64,000 nt of DNA from Acidobacteriota bacterium. GTDB lineage: Bacteria > Acidobacteriota > Terriglobia > Acidiferrales > UBA7541. The stretch lies in the NCBI GenBank assembly GCA_003154775.1, contig PMES01000072.1, positions 1 through 64,000 of the forward strand, given 5' to 3'. Positions 56,169-63,713 of the stretch are shown one piece after another; within the stretch, counting starts at the first letter, position 1; each line of letters starts with the position of its first letter. Below the pieces are notes generated by a model, which saw only the letters and a list, made by a program, of their open reading frames with translations, searched no databases and was not told the DNA's origin. A program made the position numbers and the translations under genes.

Positions 56169-56372
56169 ATGGCCTTCATGCCGGGCTCTACCGTGCAGTG
56201 CGTCAATCCTATTTGCCAAAACCGGGGCCGCTGGCTGCGCGCCGATCTTGCTTCTTCCGAGCACTGTCCCGCGTGCGGCGAATCCCTCCGCCACGTTCCT
56301 CCGCCCCTCATGCCCCGCCCCCGTTTTCGCCCCAGGCCCCTCGCGCCCCGCCCCTCTCTCCGCCCGCGCTAG
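56169..56372 (+). CDS. Small zinc-ribbon protein with Arg/Pro-rich tail
   Basis: A 67-residue protein: MAFMPGSTVQCVNPICQNRG, then the second pair in EHCPACGESLR, giving CxxxxC and CxxC zinc ligands. The last 25 residues are P-P-P-L-M-P-R-P-R-F-R-P-R-P and similar, strongly basic and Pro-rich. The ordered Cys pattern and clean start argue that it is real in spite of its size. Nucleic-acid binding is plausible. I have seen no function for such proteins. It lies between the repeat-rich gap and an epimerase gene. Confidence 0.65.
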   Translation: MAFMPGSTVQCVNPICQNRGRWLRADLASSEHCPACGESLRHVPPPLMPRPRFRPRPLAPRPSLRPR

Positions 56373-56441
56373 GCTTTTTGCCAGAGAATTTGCGCGTATT
56401 TTGCTGGCCTTCCCGCCAACGTTCCTGCTACAAACTCTTTT

Positions 56442-57464
56442 ATGAGAGTCCTATTCATCGGCGGCACCGGGATCATCAGCACAGCATGTACGAAGCTAGC
56501 CGCGCAGCAGGGCATTGAGGTCACGCTCCTCACGCGAGGACGCCACGAAGCCACCATTCCTCCTGGGGTTACAGTCGTCAACGTGGACGTTCAAGACACT
56601 CCGGCCGCGGCTCGTGCCCTCGCGGGCGCGTCGTTCGACGCCGTGGTGGATTGGACTGCGTTTGTCCCCGCGGACATAGAGCGCGACTTGGAGCTTTTCT
56701 CGGGACACACGAGGCAGTTCATTTTCATCAGCTCGGCTAGCGCGTATCAAAAACCCGGCACGCATTACCTGATTACCGAGTCCACGCCGCTCGCAAATCC
56801 TTACTGGGATTACTCGCGCAACAAAATTGCCTGCGAAGAGCGGTTGATGAAGGCGTATCGCGAGACCGGCTTTCCAGTGACGATCATTCGTCCGTCGCTC
56901 ACCTATGGCGACACGCAGATCCCCCTCGTTCTCAATAGTTGGGAAAAGCCGTACACCATCATTGACCGCATGCTCAAGGGTAAGAAAGTTGTCGTGCCGG
57001 GAGATGGTTCGTCACTCTGGGTGATCACCCACAACAGCGATTTCGCGAAGGGACTGGTGGGATTGCTGGGACACGCGCAAGCGATCGGCCACGCGTTTCA
57101 CATCACCTCCGATGAAGTGATGACCTGGGACCAGTGGTACCGCATCGTGGGCGCTGCCCTCGGCGTGGAGCCGCGCATCGTTCACATCCCCTCTGATTTC
57201 CTCATCGCTTGCAAGCCGGAACTCCAAGGCACCCTGATCGGGGACAAATCTGTGAGCGTCGTATTCGACAACACCAAGATCAAGCGCTTCGTCCCTGGCT
57301 ATTGCGCAACCACGAGTTTCGCGCAGGGCATTCGCCAAACCTTGGCTTGGTTTAACGCGGACCCGTCCCGAAAACAGATTGACGCTGCTTGGAACGCCAC
57401 CATGGACAAGGTGATTGACGTGTACGAGAAGGGACTGCGCGACGCCAGCGCCAGTTTCCGGTAG
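56442..57464 (+). CDS. NAD-dependent epimerase/dehydratase, extended SDR family
   Basis: A 340-residue extended SDR. MRVLFIGGTGIISTACTKLA is the nucleotide-binding motif (GGTGxxS form), then FDAVVDWTAF, FIFISSASAYQKPG, with YSRNKIACEE as the YxxxK pair, and RPSLTYGDTQIP. The C-terminal domain has HITSDEVMTWDQWYRIVGAALG. It resembles the isoflavone-reductase/epimerase-like proteins labelled NAD-dependent epimerases; substrate unknown. Base composition appears slightly less extreme than neighbours. It is not in an obvious operon. Confidence 0.85.
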   Translation: MRVLFIGGTGIISTACTKLAAQQGIEVTLLTRGRHEATIPPGVTVVNVDVQDTPAAARALAGASFDAVVDWTAFVPADIERDLELFSGHTRQFIFISSASAYQKPGTHYLITESTPLANPYWDYSRNKIACEERLMKAYRETGFPVTIIRPSLTYGDTQIPLVLNSWEKPYTIIDRMLKGKKVVVPGDGSSLWVITHNSDFAKGLVGLLGHAQAIGHAFHITSDEVMTWDQWYRIVGAALGVEPRIVHIPSDFLIACKPELQGTLIGDKSVSVVFDNTKIKRFVPGYCATTSFAQGIRQTLAWFNADPSRKQIDAAWNATMDKVIDVYEKGLRDASASFR

Positions 57465-57539
57465 TCCTTCAGGATCCAACTACCGCGGCAGATACTACGA
57501 TCCCTTGGTTGGAAACAACCAAGCATCCGCAGGTCAACA

Positions 57540-57659
57540 ATGAGACGACTAAACAGGAATTACTGGCGACTCGGCTGGGTCTTGCTCACGAACGGCGCCG
57601 TGAGCCTTTTGCTGCTAATCGGTCCGATTATTCGGACGTATCACGAGCCGCATGCCTGA
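57540..57659 (+). CDS. Possible 39-residue single-span membrane peptide
   Basis: An ATG at 57540 preceded by CAGG (6-bp spacing) opens a short frame: MRRLNRNYWRLGWVLLTNGA, then VSLLLLIGPIIRTYHEPHA. It has a basic N-terminus and one likely membrane helix, like many small membrane proteins. It lies in a 328-bp gap (57465-57792) that otherwise shows no gene. Could be chance; no homologue known to me. Confidence 0.3.
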   Translation: MRRLNRNYWRLGWVLLTNGAVSLLLLIGPIIRTYHEPHA

Positions 57660-57792
57660 GAGCCTGGTCTGAGAGCTGCAAAGGACCTCAGTTTTGAGGC
57701 TCGATATTGCATAGGGCCTGGGCTGGTCTGGCCATCGATATGCGCGGAGTATAAAGATCGTGGGTGTGTGACCGGCCATGGAGAAGATCAGC

Positions 57793-58017
57793 TCAGTTTG
57801 AAAGTCCGAAGATCTTATACAAGAAGATTCCAATGAAAAAAACACCACCTAGATAATACGTTGCGACCACCAACCAAAACACAACCGGCTCTTGGGCGCG
57901 GTAGACCCAACCACTGAAGCGTGCCCGCGTTTTTCCGGTGCACGTCGAAACCACAGCCCCGGAAAATGAGATGATCCCGAGTATCAGGTAAATATAGTGC
58001 GAGTACCAATCAGGCAT
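57793..58017 (-). CDS. Small two-span membrane protein
   Basis: A 74-residue protein: MPDWYSHYIYLILGIISFSG, a basic loop with T-G-K-T-R-A-R-F-S-G-W-V-Y-R-A-Q-E-P, then a second span FWLVVATYYLGGVFFIGIFLYKIFG. The layout and charge distribution look like a genuine small inner-membrane protein. GGGAGGGG lies about 15 bp upstream of the ATG, rather far. No family recognised. Confidence 0.5.
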   Translation of the reverse strand: MPDWYSHYIYLILGIISFSGAVVSTCTGKTRARFSGWVYRAQEPVVFWLVVATYYLGGVFFIGIFLYKIFGLSN

Positions 58018-58083
58018 GAATAGCGTCCAATCCCCTCCCGTTTATGTGAAAAAATTCCAAACTGTCGCTGCAGCACCGAGCCG

Positions 58084-58113
58084 GGTGCCCCAGGTTTGGT
58101 TTTCTACCTGGGT
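58084..58113. repeat. Hairpin repeat of the GGGTGCCCCA family
   Basis: GGGTGCCCCAGGT at 58084-58096; the arms CCCAGGT (58090-58096) and ACCTGGG (58107-58113) are perfect. It begins like the element at 39525. It lies in the 178-bp gap 58018-58195, where no gene is seen. Confidence 0.5.
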
Positions 58114-58195
58114 CTTGGGGTTTCTGCCGGGCAGTCTCAAAAATAAAAGGCGGAGCGTTTCTGCCCCGGCTCCTGAAAAGTGTTTTTGAGTTGTC

Positions 58196-58534
58196 CTAGG
58201 TTTCTACCAATCCTCGTTCCAGCATCTCTTCGTCGCTCAGCCACAAGTCTGGAATATTCGCCGAACCCAGCCGCAGAATATCTTCCAGTGCCCCGCGCAC
58301 TTCCCGCAGCCTGAAATCCACGCCGATTTTCCCCAATAAATCGATCAGCGACTGCGCTCCCTCCGCCAGCATGGCGCGCGGCCGCGTCCCCACCTTGTCT
58401 AGCCGGTGATACGTCACGATGTAGAAGGCGTTGAGCCCTCCGCCGTGTCTAACGATGTGCAGGAATCCCCGCGCCTTGGGCTGATTCGACGCCTGTTTTG
58501 CGGCTAGTGCGGTTCCGATTGGGAGTGCGCTCAT
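58196..58534 (-). CDS. Conserved-looking hypothetical protein downstream of nrdJ
   Basis: A 112-residue protein beginning 29 bp after the nrdJ stop codon, on the same strand. It is predicted soluble and mixed alpha/beta: ARGFLHIVRHGGGLNAFYIVTYHRLDKVG, then AEGAQSLIDLLGKIGVDFRLREVRGALEDIL and a C-terminal LWLSDEEMLERGLVET. No family recognised. Position suggests a link to ribonucleotide reduction, for example as a regulator or small partner, but this is inferred from location only. Confidence 0.6.
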   Translation of the reverse strand: MSALPIGTALAAKQASNQPKARGFLHIVRHGGGLNAFYIVTYHRLDKVGTRPRAMLAEGAQSLIDLLGKIGVDFRLREVRGALEDILRLGSANIPDLWLSDEEMLERGLVET

Positions 58535-58563
58535 GGCGTCTTCTCCTTTTTCCTGTTACCGCT

Positions 58564-61344
58564 TCAACTGCAACCGCTCGAACTGCCGCAGTTCTCGCAC
58601 TTGTAGCACGCTCCGTTCGGCACCATCAGCATGCCGCACTCGGAGCAGGTTGGCGCGCCCTCGTGCGCGTCGCGCGGCGAGTAGCTCATCGGCTCGCTCG
58701 TCCGCGGCGCCGCCGCTGTCCCCGCTGCAACGGAATTGTGCAATCCACCAAAACCTACTTTGTCCCCTATCGTCGTTCCGTTCAGCTTCAGATAATCCGA
58801 CGAAATGAACTTTCCGCCCAGCCAACGCGCGATGTAGTCCAGCACCGACGTGGCGAACCGGATGTTCGGATTCGCCGAGATGCCGCTCGGTTCAAACCGC
58901 GTATTCACCAGCTTGTCCACGAATACCTTCAGCGGCACGCCGTATTGCAAGCCCAGCGAAATCGTCAACGCCAATCCATCCATCACGCCCGATAGCGTCG
59001 AGCCTTCCTTGGCCATCTTGATGAAGAGTTCACCCGCACGCTTGTCGGGATACATTCCCACGGTAATGTACCCTTCGTGGCCGCCCACGCTGAACTTGTG
59101 CGTCACGGAGTCGCGTTCCACGGGCATCTTTTCCCGCTGCATCCGCGCAAACAGCTCGCGTTGTTCCGGTTCCACCACTTCCACCTTCTTTTCTTCCTTC
59201 TTCCCTGCGGCGCTGAGCGGCTGCGACCTCTTGGAATTGTCTCGGTAAATCGCCACGGACTTCAGCCCCAGCTTCCACGATTCAATATAAGCCTTCATGA
59301 TGTCTTCGAGCGTAGATTCTTCCGGCATATTGATCGTCTTGCTGATCGCGCCCGAAAGGAACGGTTGCGCCGCCGCCATCATCTTCACGTGGCCCGTCCA
59401 CGCGATCGAACGCCCACCGCCGGCCGGCGCCAGCGAGCAATCGAACACCGGCACGTGCTCTTCCTTCAAGTACGGCGCCCCGTCAATCTTCCCGTTTTTA
59501 TCAATGTGGCTCACGATTTCGCTGGTCTGTTCCGGCGTGTACCCCAGCCTCATCAGCGCCTCGGGCACCGTGTTGTTCACGATCTTGATCACGCCGCCGC
59601 CCACCAGCTTTTTCATCTTCACCAGCGCCAGGTCCGGCTCGATTCCTGTCGTGTCGCAGTCCATCATGAAACCGATCGTGCCCGTCGGCGCCAGCACCGT
59701 CACCTGCGAGTTCTTGTAGCCATGCTTCTCGCCCAGTTCCAGCGCCGCGTCCCATGCGTCCTGCGCGCCCATGTACAACTCCGCCTGCACGTGGTCCGGC
59801 TTGATCCCGCGCATCGCCTCCCGGTGCATCCGGATCACTTCCAGCATCGGTTCCCGGTTCTCCACGTAGCCTGGAAACGCTCCCATTCTTTCCGCCACGC
59901 GCGCCGACTGCGCGTACGCCTCGCCGCACATCAGCGCGGTCACCGCCGCCGCCACGTCGCGTCCCTCATCCGAGTCGTATGGGAGCGCCATGGACATCAG
60001 CAGCGCTCCCAAATTCGCGTACCCTAGCCCCAGCGGCCGGAAGTCATGCGAATTGTCCTCAATCTTTTTTGTCGGGTAGCTGGCGTTGTCCACCAGGATT
60101 TCCTGCGCCGTGATGGTCACGTCCACCGCCTGCCGGAACGCTTCCACGTCAAACTGCCCGTTCCCCGCCTTGTACTTCATCAGATTCAGCGAAGCCAGGT
60201 TGCACGCCGTGTCGTCCAGGAACATGTACTCGCTGCAGGGATTGCTGGCATTAATCCGCGCCGTATTCTTGCACGTGTGCCAGCGGTTCACCGTCGTGTC
60301 GTATTGCATCCCCGGGTCGCCGCAGTGCCACGTGGAATCCGCAATCTTGCACAGCAGCTCCCTGGCGCTGTACTTTTCGTTCGGCTGCCCGTCGGTGACG
60401 TTCTTCGTCCACCAGTCGCGGTCCTCTTCCACCGCGCGCATGAATTCATCCGTTACGCGCACCGAGTGGTTGGCGTTCTGGAAGAAAATCGAGCTGTACG
60501 CTTCGCCGTCGATCGCGCTGTTATACCCCTGCTCGATCAGCACGTGCGCCTTCTTCTCTTCTTTCACTTTGCACTCGATGAATTCCATGATGTCCGGGTG
60601 GTCCACGTTCAGGATTACCATCTTCGCCGCTCGCCGCGTCTTCCCCCCGCTCTTGATTACGCCCGCGAACGCGTCAAATCCCTTCATGAAGCTCACCGGT
60701 CCCGACGCAATCCCCCCGCCGGAAAGCGCTTCCTTGCTCCCGCGCAACGCCGAGAAATTCGTGCCCGTTCCCGAGCCCCACTTGAACAGCATCCCCTCGG
60801 TCCGCGTCAATCCCATGATCGATTCCATGTCGTCGTGCACGGAGTTGATGAAGCACGCCGAGCACTGCGGCTTCGCCTGCACGCCTACGTTGAACCACAC
60901 CGGCGAATTGAAGCTCATCTTCTGCTCGACCAGCAGGTGCGTCAGCTCGTCCCGGAACGCGTCGCGCGACGCCGTGTCCGCAAAATACCCCCCTTGTTCG
61001 CCCCACCGCACCACCGTCTTCACCACGCGGCTGATCAGTTGCCGCGCCGAGCTTTCCCGCTCCGGCGTCCCATGCTTCCCATGGAAATACTTGCTGGCCA
61101 CGATGTTCGTCGCCGTCTGCGACCAGCCCTTCGGCACCTCGACGTCTTCCTGCTTGAAGATCGCCACGCCTTTCTCGTTGCCGATCAGCGCCGTGCGCTT
61201 CTCCCATTCCACGTTGTCGAACGGGGCAGTCCTTCCGTCGGTGAAGTAACGCTCAAACCTCAAGCCGCTCTTCGTGCCTGCGCTCTTCGTCGCGCTCGCC
61301 GTTTCCACCGCTTTGCCATTTAATGCTGGCTTCACCGTTGCCAT
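58564..61344 (-). CDS. nrdJ: Adenosylcobalamin-dependent (class II) ribonucleotide reductase
   Basis: A 926-residue enzyme that makes deoxyribonucleotides with an adenosylcobalamin-derived radical. Motifs: MSFNSPVWFNVGVQ with QCSACFINSV, GSGTGTNFSALRGSKE, GGIASGPVSFMKGFDAF, ILNVDHPDIMEFIECK, NPCSEYMFLDDTACNLASLNL (catalytic Cys and Glu), and TGTIGFMMDCDTTGIEP. The C-terminus is a zinc ribbon: CSECGMLMVPNGACYKCENCG. The start is supported by GGGGAGGA 7 bp upstream. The leader can hide that ribosome binding site. No class I or III nrd genes are in the window. CobO at 34.7 kb supplies the cofactor. Confidence 0.96.
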   Translation of the reverse strand: MATVKPALNGKAVETASATKSAGTKSGLRFERYFTDGRTAPFDNVEWEKRTALIGNEKGVAIFKQEDVEVPKGWSQTATNIVASKYFHGKHGTPERESSARQLISRVVKTVVRWGEQGGYFADTASRDAFRDELTHLLVEQKMSFNSPVWFNVGVQAKPQCSACFINSVHDDMESIMGLTRTEGMLFKWGSGTGTNFSALRGSKEALSGGGIASGPVSFMKGFDAFAGVIKSGGKTRRAAKMVILNVDHPDIMEFIECKVKEEKKAHVLIEQGYNSAIDGEAYSSIFFQNANHSVRVTDEFMRAVEEDRDWWTKNVTDGQPNEKYSARELLCKIADSTWHCGDPGMQYDTTVNRWHTCKNTARINASNPCSEYMFLDDTACNLASLNLMKYKAGNGQFDVEAFRQAVDVTITAQEILVDNASYPTKKIEDNSHDFRPLGLGYANLGALLMSMALPYDSDEGRDVAAAVTALMCGEAYAQSARVAERMGAFPGYVENREPMLEVIRMHREAMRGIKPDHVQAELYMGAQDAWDAALELGEKHGYKNSQVTVLAPTGTIGFMMDCDTTGIEPDLALVKMKKLVGGGVIKIVNNTVPEALMRLGYTPEQTSEIVSHIDKNGKIDGAPYLKEEHVPVFDCSLAPAGGGRSIAWTGHVKMMAAAQPFLSGAISKTINMPEESTLEDIMKAYIESWKLGLKSVAIYRDNSKRSQPLSAAGKKEEKKVEVVEPEQRELFARMQREKMPVERDSVTHKFSVGGHEGYITVGMYPDKRAGELFIKMAKEGSTLSGVMDGLALTISLGLQYGVPLKVFVDKLVNTRFEPSGISANPNIRFATSVLDYIARWLGGKFISSDYLKLNGTTIGDKVGFGGLHNSVAAGTAAAPRTSEPMSYSPRDAHEGAPTCSECGMLMVPNGACYKCENCGSSSGCS

Positions 61345-61696
61345 CCAAGTTCCTCCCCGCTGCAGGTTCCCGTGTCTCAGCGGGGAACCCTTCTATTTTA
61401 CTCCCCTGTTCGACGGGGCGTCGCGCGCCACTTCCGTGGTCGCGCCACTCAATTCCAAGTTTCGTGGAAGACGCTGCCTGGGAAAAACATAAAAAAGCGA
61501 ATGCGCTGCCGGGTGCCGGTGTTTTCCACACCGCCGAACACCTCACCCCGCGCCTACCGAACTGCGCGGAGCGTTCTCTTCGCGCTCGTTGTTTTACGGT
61601 GATCCCGGGCTGGTTTCGTGGGTCAATTGCCGGACCAAGGCATATCCCCGACTCTGGTCCGTCTGGCGCTTCCACGTCCCCCGAATCTGGAAGTGC
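61345..61696 (-). promoter_or_regulatory. Long structured leader of nrdJ with alternative pairings around the ribosome binding site
   Basis: About 350 nt separate the predicted promoter from the nrdJ ATG, with no gene. Near the ATG, mRNA segment 1 (GGTTCCCCGCTG, plus coordinates 61378-61389) can pair with segment 2 (GGGAACC, 61365-61371; 7 bp) or with segment 3 (CAGCGGGGA, 61354-61362; 9 bp). Segment 3 contains the start of the Shine-Dalgarno. Farther upstream are CTTCCA/TGGAAG (61669-61693), a perfect 7-bp CGGACCA/TGGTCCG stem (61631-61661), a 5-bp stem at 61569-61587, and a 6-bp stem at 61518-61542 that competes with GGTG/CACC. I do not recognise the cobalamin-riboswitch core. Confidence 0.5.
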
Positions 61697-61725
61697 AGTA
61701 TTGTCCCGCGCGCGGGTGGTGTCAA
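61697..61725 (-). promoter_or_regulatory. Predicted sigma70 promoter of nrdJ
   Basis: On the minus strand TTGACA (61720-61725) is followed, after exactly 17 bp, by AATACT (61697-61702). The -35 is perfect and the -10 has 4 of 6 matches. About 40 bp upstream lies CACAAGATATAGG, similar to half of an NrdR box, and GTTATCCAGA, one mismatch from a DnaA box. Confidence 0.55.
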
Positions 61726-61858
61726 GAGAAAATCGCTAAATCTGGATAACTTTTTCTTTACATGCCTATATCTTGTGGTGAGGTTCCCTGCGTGGCCTTC
61801 TCATTTTCTTCTTCTTCCGCCACTTTCTTTTCCCTAAACTCTTTCCGTGCAGCTCTCT

Positions 61859-62467
61859 ATGCGACTATTTCTGTTTCTGCTCGCCGCTCTCTGTTTCGCT
61901 TTGGCTCCAATCCTCGCTCTCGCGCAATTTCCTGCGTCGGCGTCTGCATCGCCTGGATTCGCCGAGAAAATCTCTCTCAATGGTATTCACGACGCCGGAA
62001 AAGTCTCCGATCAGCTTTTTCGCGGCGCGCAGCCCACGCTTTCTTCACTTCCGCAACTCCAGACTCTCGGCGTCACCACCATCGTCGACCTCCGCCGCGA
62101 ATCGCCGCAGACCCGCGAAAAGGAACGGCACCGCGCGGAATCCCTCGGTTTGCGCTTTGTGCACATTCCCGTCGGCGGCTTCTCCAATCCTACTTCCGCA
62201 CAGCTCGCGCAATTCTTCTCGCTCTTCCGCGAAACCCCTCCGCAAAAAATCTTTGTCCATTGCGAATACGGCGAAGACCGCACCGGCGTCTTCATCGCTT
62301 CCTATCGCATCGCCTTTCAGCAGTGGACCGCCGAGCAAGCCCTCGCGGAGATGTACGCCTTTGGCTTCCGTGGCTTTTGGCATCCCGCCATGATCACTTT
62401 CGTCCGCGCTTTCCCGGCTCGCTTGCAATCCGATCCCACCCTCAAAGCCGCTCTCTCCGCGCCCTAG
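61859..62467 (+). CDS. Exported dual-specificity/tyrosine phosphatase-like protein
   Basis: The ATG at 61859 gives 202 residues beginning MRLFLFLLAALCFALAPILA, a clear signal peptide; a GTG 12 bp upstream is also in frame. The phosphatase domain has QLFRGAQPTLSSLPQLQTLGVTTIVDLRRES, and the P-loop FVHCEYGEDRTGVF (H-C-x-x-G-x-D-R-T-G). It resembles Siw14/DSP-type phosphatases that act on phosphotyrosine or inositol phosphates; secretion suggests a periplasmic substrate. It stands 159 bp upstream of the Ser/Thr kinase gene on the same strand. Confidence 0.85.
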   Translation: MRLFLFLLAALCFALAPILALAQFPASASASPGFAEKISLNGIHDAGKVSDQLFRGAQPTLSSLPQLQTLGVTTIVDLRRESPQTREKERHRAESLGLRFVHIPVGGFSNPTSAQLAQFFSLFRETPPQKIFVHCEYGEDRTGVFIASYRIAFQQWTAEQALAEMYAFGFRGFWHPAMITFVRAFPARLQSDPTLKAALSAP

Positions 62468-62626
62468 CCGCCTGCCTCTCCCGCCAGCGCCCCAAAACTC
62501 CCCGCGTCTTACCCTATCCCACCCAGTACTTTCGTACTCTTCTCCTCGTGACTCCTGCTTCATATCCTTCTCGCACCCCTTCCTCTACCATTTCTCTGGT
62601 GGCATTGGGTCAGAGTTTCCGCAGCT

Positions 62627-63514
62627 ATGGAGAGGATTGCCTTGCAAGTCGGCCGTTATCAGGTTCTCGAGTCCATTGGCACTGGCGCCCACAGCCGCGT
62701 CGTTCGCGGCTACGATCCCCTGATCGACCGCCCGGTGGCCATCAAGCTCTTTCCCCCCGAGCTCGCCCGCGGCGAGGCCCGCGCGCGTTTCCTTCGCGAA
62801 GCCCGCGTGGTCGGCAAGCTCTCTCATCCCTTCATCGTCACGCTGCATGACATGGGCATCGAGGAATCCACCGCTACGCCGTATCTCGTCATGGAGCTGG
62901 TCGAAGGGCAGCCGCTGGATAAGCTGCTCAACAAAGGCAGCGTCCCCTTCCCCACCGCCTGCGCCTGGGTCGCGGAAGTTGCCGTTGCTCTGCACGTCGC
63001 GCATCGCCGCGGCGTTATCCATGGCGACGTCAAGCCCGCCAACATTCTCATCACCGAGGAATCCCACACCAAGCTCACGGACTTCGGCATGGCCCGCCTC
63101 GCCAGCCACGACAAAATGGATACCTCGCTCTTCGGCACGCCCGCTTACTGGTGCCCGGAACAGATCATCGGCCGCGCTCAGGATGCGCGCTCCGACATTT
63201 TTTCTCTGGGCGTGGTGCTTTACGAAGCGCTCACCGGCGTTTCCCCGTTTTCCGGCGAATCCCTCCAGGCCGTCTGCAACCATGTTCTTTCGTCCTCGCC
63301 GCAGCCGCCCTCGCGCAGCAATCCTTCAATCCCCACCGCCGTGGACGAGATCGTCGCCGCCTGCCTCGCCAAGGATCCCAACCAGCGCATGGACTCCGCC
63401 GAAACCCTCGCCGAGCAGCTCTACCCCCTCGCTCGCCGCAAGCTTCAGCCGCAATCCATCGCCCCCCTGTCCACCCTCCGCACCCGCGCCGCCCGCTTCC
63501 TGCGCTCCGCGTAA
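62627..63514 (+). CDS. Serine/threonine protein kinase (PknB-like, no transmembrane sensor)
   Basis: A 295-residue protein that is nearly all kinase domain: Gly loop SIGTGAHSRVVRG, Lys in PVAIKLF, catalytic HGDVKPANIL (usual H-R-D replaced by H-G-D, as is common in bacterial kinases), DFGMARL, GTPAYWCPEQI and a C-lobe with DARSDIFSLGVVLYEALTG. The tail is basic with no membrane span or extracellular domain. It should act in the cytosol. Substrates unknown. The upstream phosphatase is exported, so it is not an obvious antagonist. Confidence 0.92.
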   Translation: MERIALQVGRYQVLESIGTGAHSRVVRGYDPLIDRPVAIKLFPPELARGEARARFLREARVVGKLSHPFIVTLHDMGIEESTATPYLVMELVEGQPLDKLLNKGSVPFPTACAWVAEVAVALHVAHRRGVIHGDVKPANILITEESHTKLTDFGMARLASHDKMDTSLFGTPAYWCPEQIIGRAQDARSDIFSLGVVLYEALTGVSPFSGESLQAVCNHVLSSSPQPPSRSNPSIPTAVDEIVAACLAKDPNQRMDSAETLAEQLYPLARRKLQPQSIAPLSTLRTRAARFLRSA

Positions 63515-63540
63515 CCCGCTTGCGCTAACCCACTCTTTCT

Positions 63541-63578
63541 GTCATTCCGAACGGAGTCTGCGCAGTGAGGAATCTCTC
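63541..63578. repeat. GTCATTCCGA-family dispersed repeat
   Basis: GTCATTCCGAACGGAGTCTG followed by CGCAGTGAGGAATCTCTC. It agrees with the copy at 55805-55835 in about 25 of 31 positions. The octanucleotide array begins two bases later. Confidence 0.6.
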
Positions 63579-63579
63579 T

Positions 63580-63659
63580 GCCTCATTGCCTCATTGCCTC
63601 TTTGCCTCTTTGCCTCATTGCCTCTTTGCCTCATTGCCTCATTGCCTCATTGCCTCTTC
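63580..63659. repeat. Octanucleotide tandem repeat, ten GCCTC(A/T)TT units
   Basis: Ten consecutive 8-bp units, six GCCTCATT and three GCCTCTTT in mixed order plus a last GCCTCTTC. It lies between the kinase gene and a DNA methyltransferase, ending 5 bp before a TTGACA. It is upstream of, not inside, the methyltransferase frame, which has a stop codon at 63696. Confidence 0.85.
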
Positions 63660-63664
63660 CGACC

Positions 63665-63704
63665 TTGACACCCTTTCCCACCTGATCAACGATCCTGATC
63701 GATC
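63665..63704 (+). promoter_or_regulatory. Putative methyltransferase promoter with four GATC sites
   Basis: TTGACA at 63665-63670 is a perfect -35; the -10 17 bp on (AACGAT at 63688-63693) is weak. GATC occurs at 63684-63687, 63691-63694, 63697-63700 and 63701-63704, four sites in 21 bp across the presumed -10 and just before the ATG at 63714. Confidence 0.45.
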
Positions 63705-63713
63705 AACATCCCC

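Noticed and set aside
59077-61323. Long plus-strand frames opposite nrdJ
   Set aside because: Arg/His/Leu-rich translations typical of antisense frames in GC-rich genes.
61253-61675. A 140-codon minus-strand frame over the nrdJ leader
   Set aside because: It overlaps the start of nrdJ in another frame, has low-complexity sequence and no motif. The region is better explained as an RNA leader.
61345-61696. Classical cobalamin riboswitch before nrdJ
   Set aside because: I looked for the conserved core (GGTG...GCCACTG) in the leader and did not find it, so I describe it only as an unassigned structured leader.
62847-63668. A 273-codon plus-strand frame overlapping the kinase gene and the octanucleotide array
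   Set aside because: It is the kinase gene read in another frame; its end only translates the repeat.
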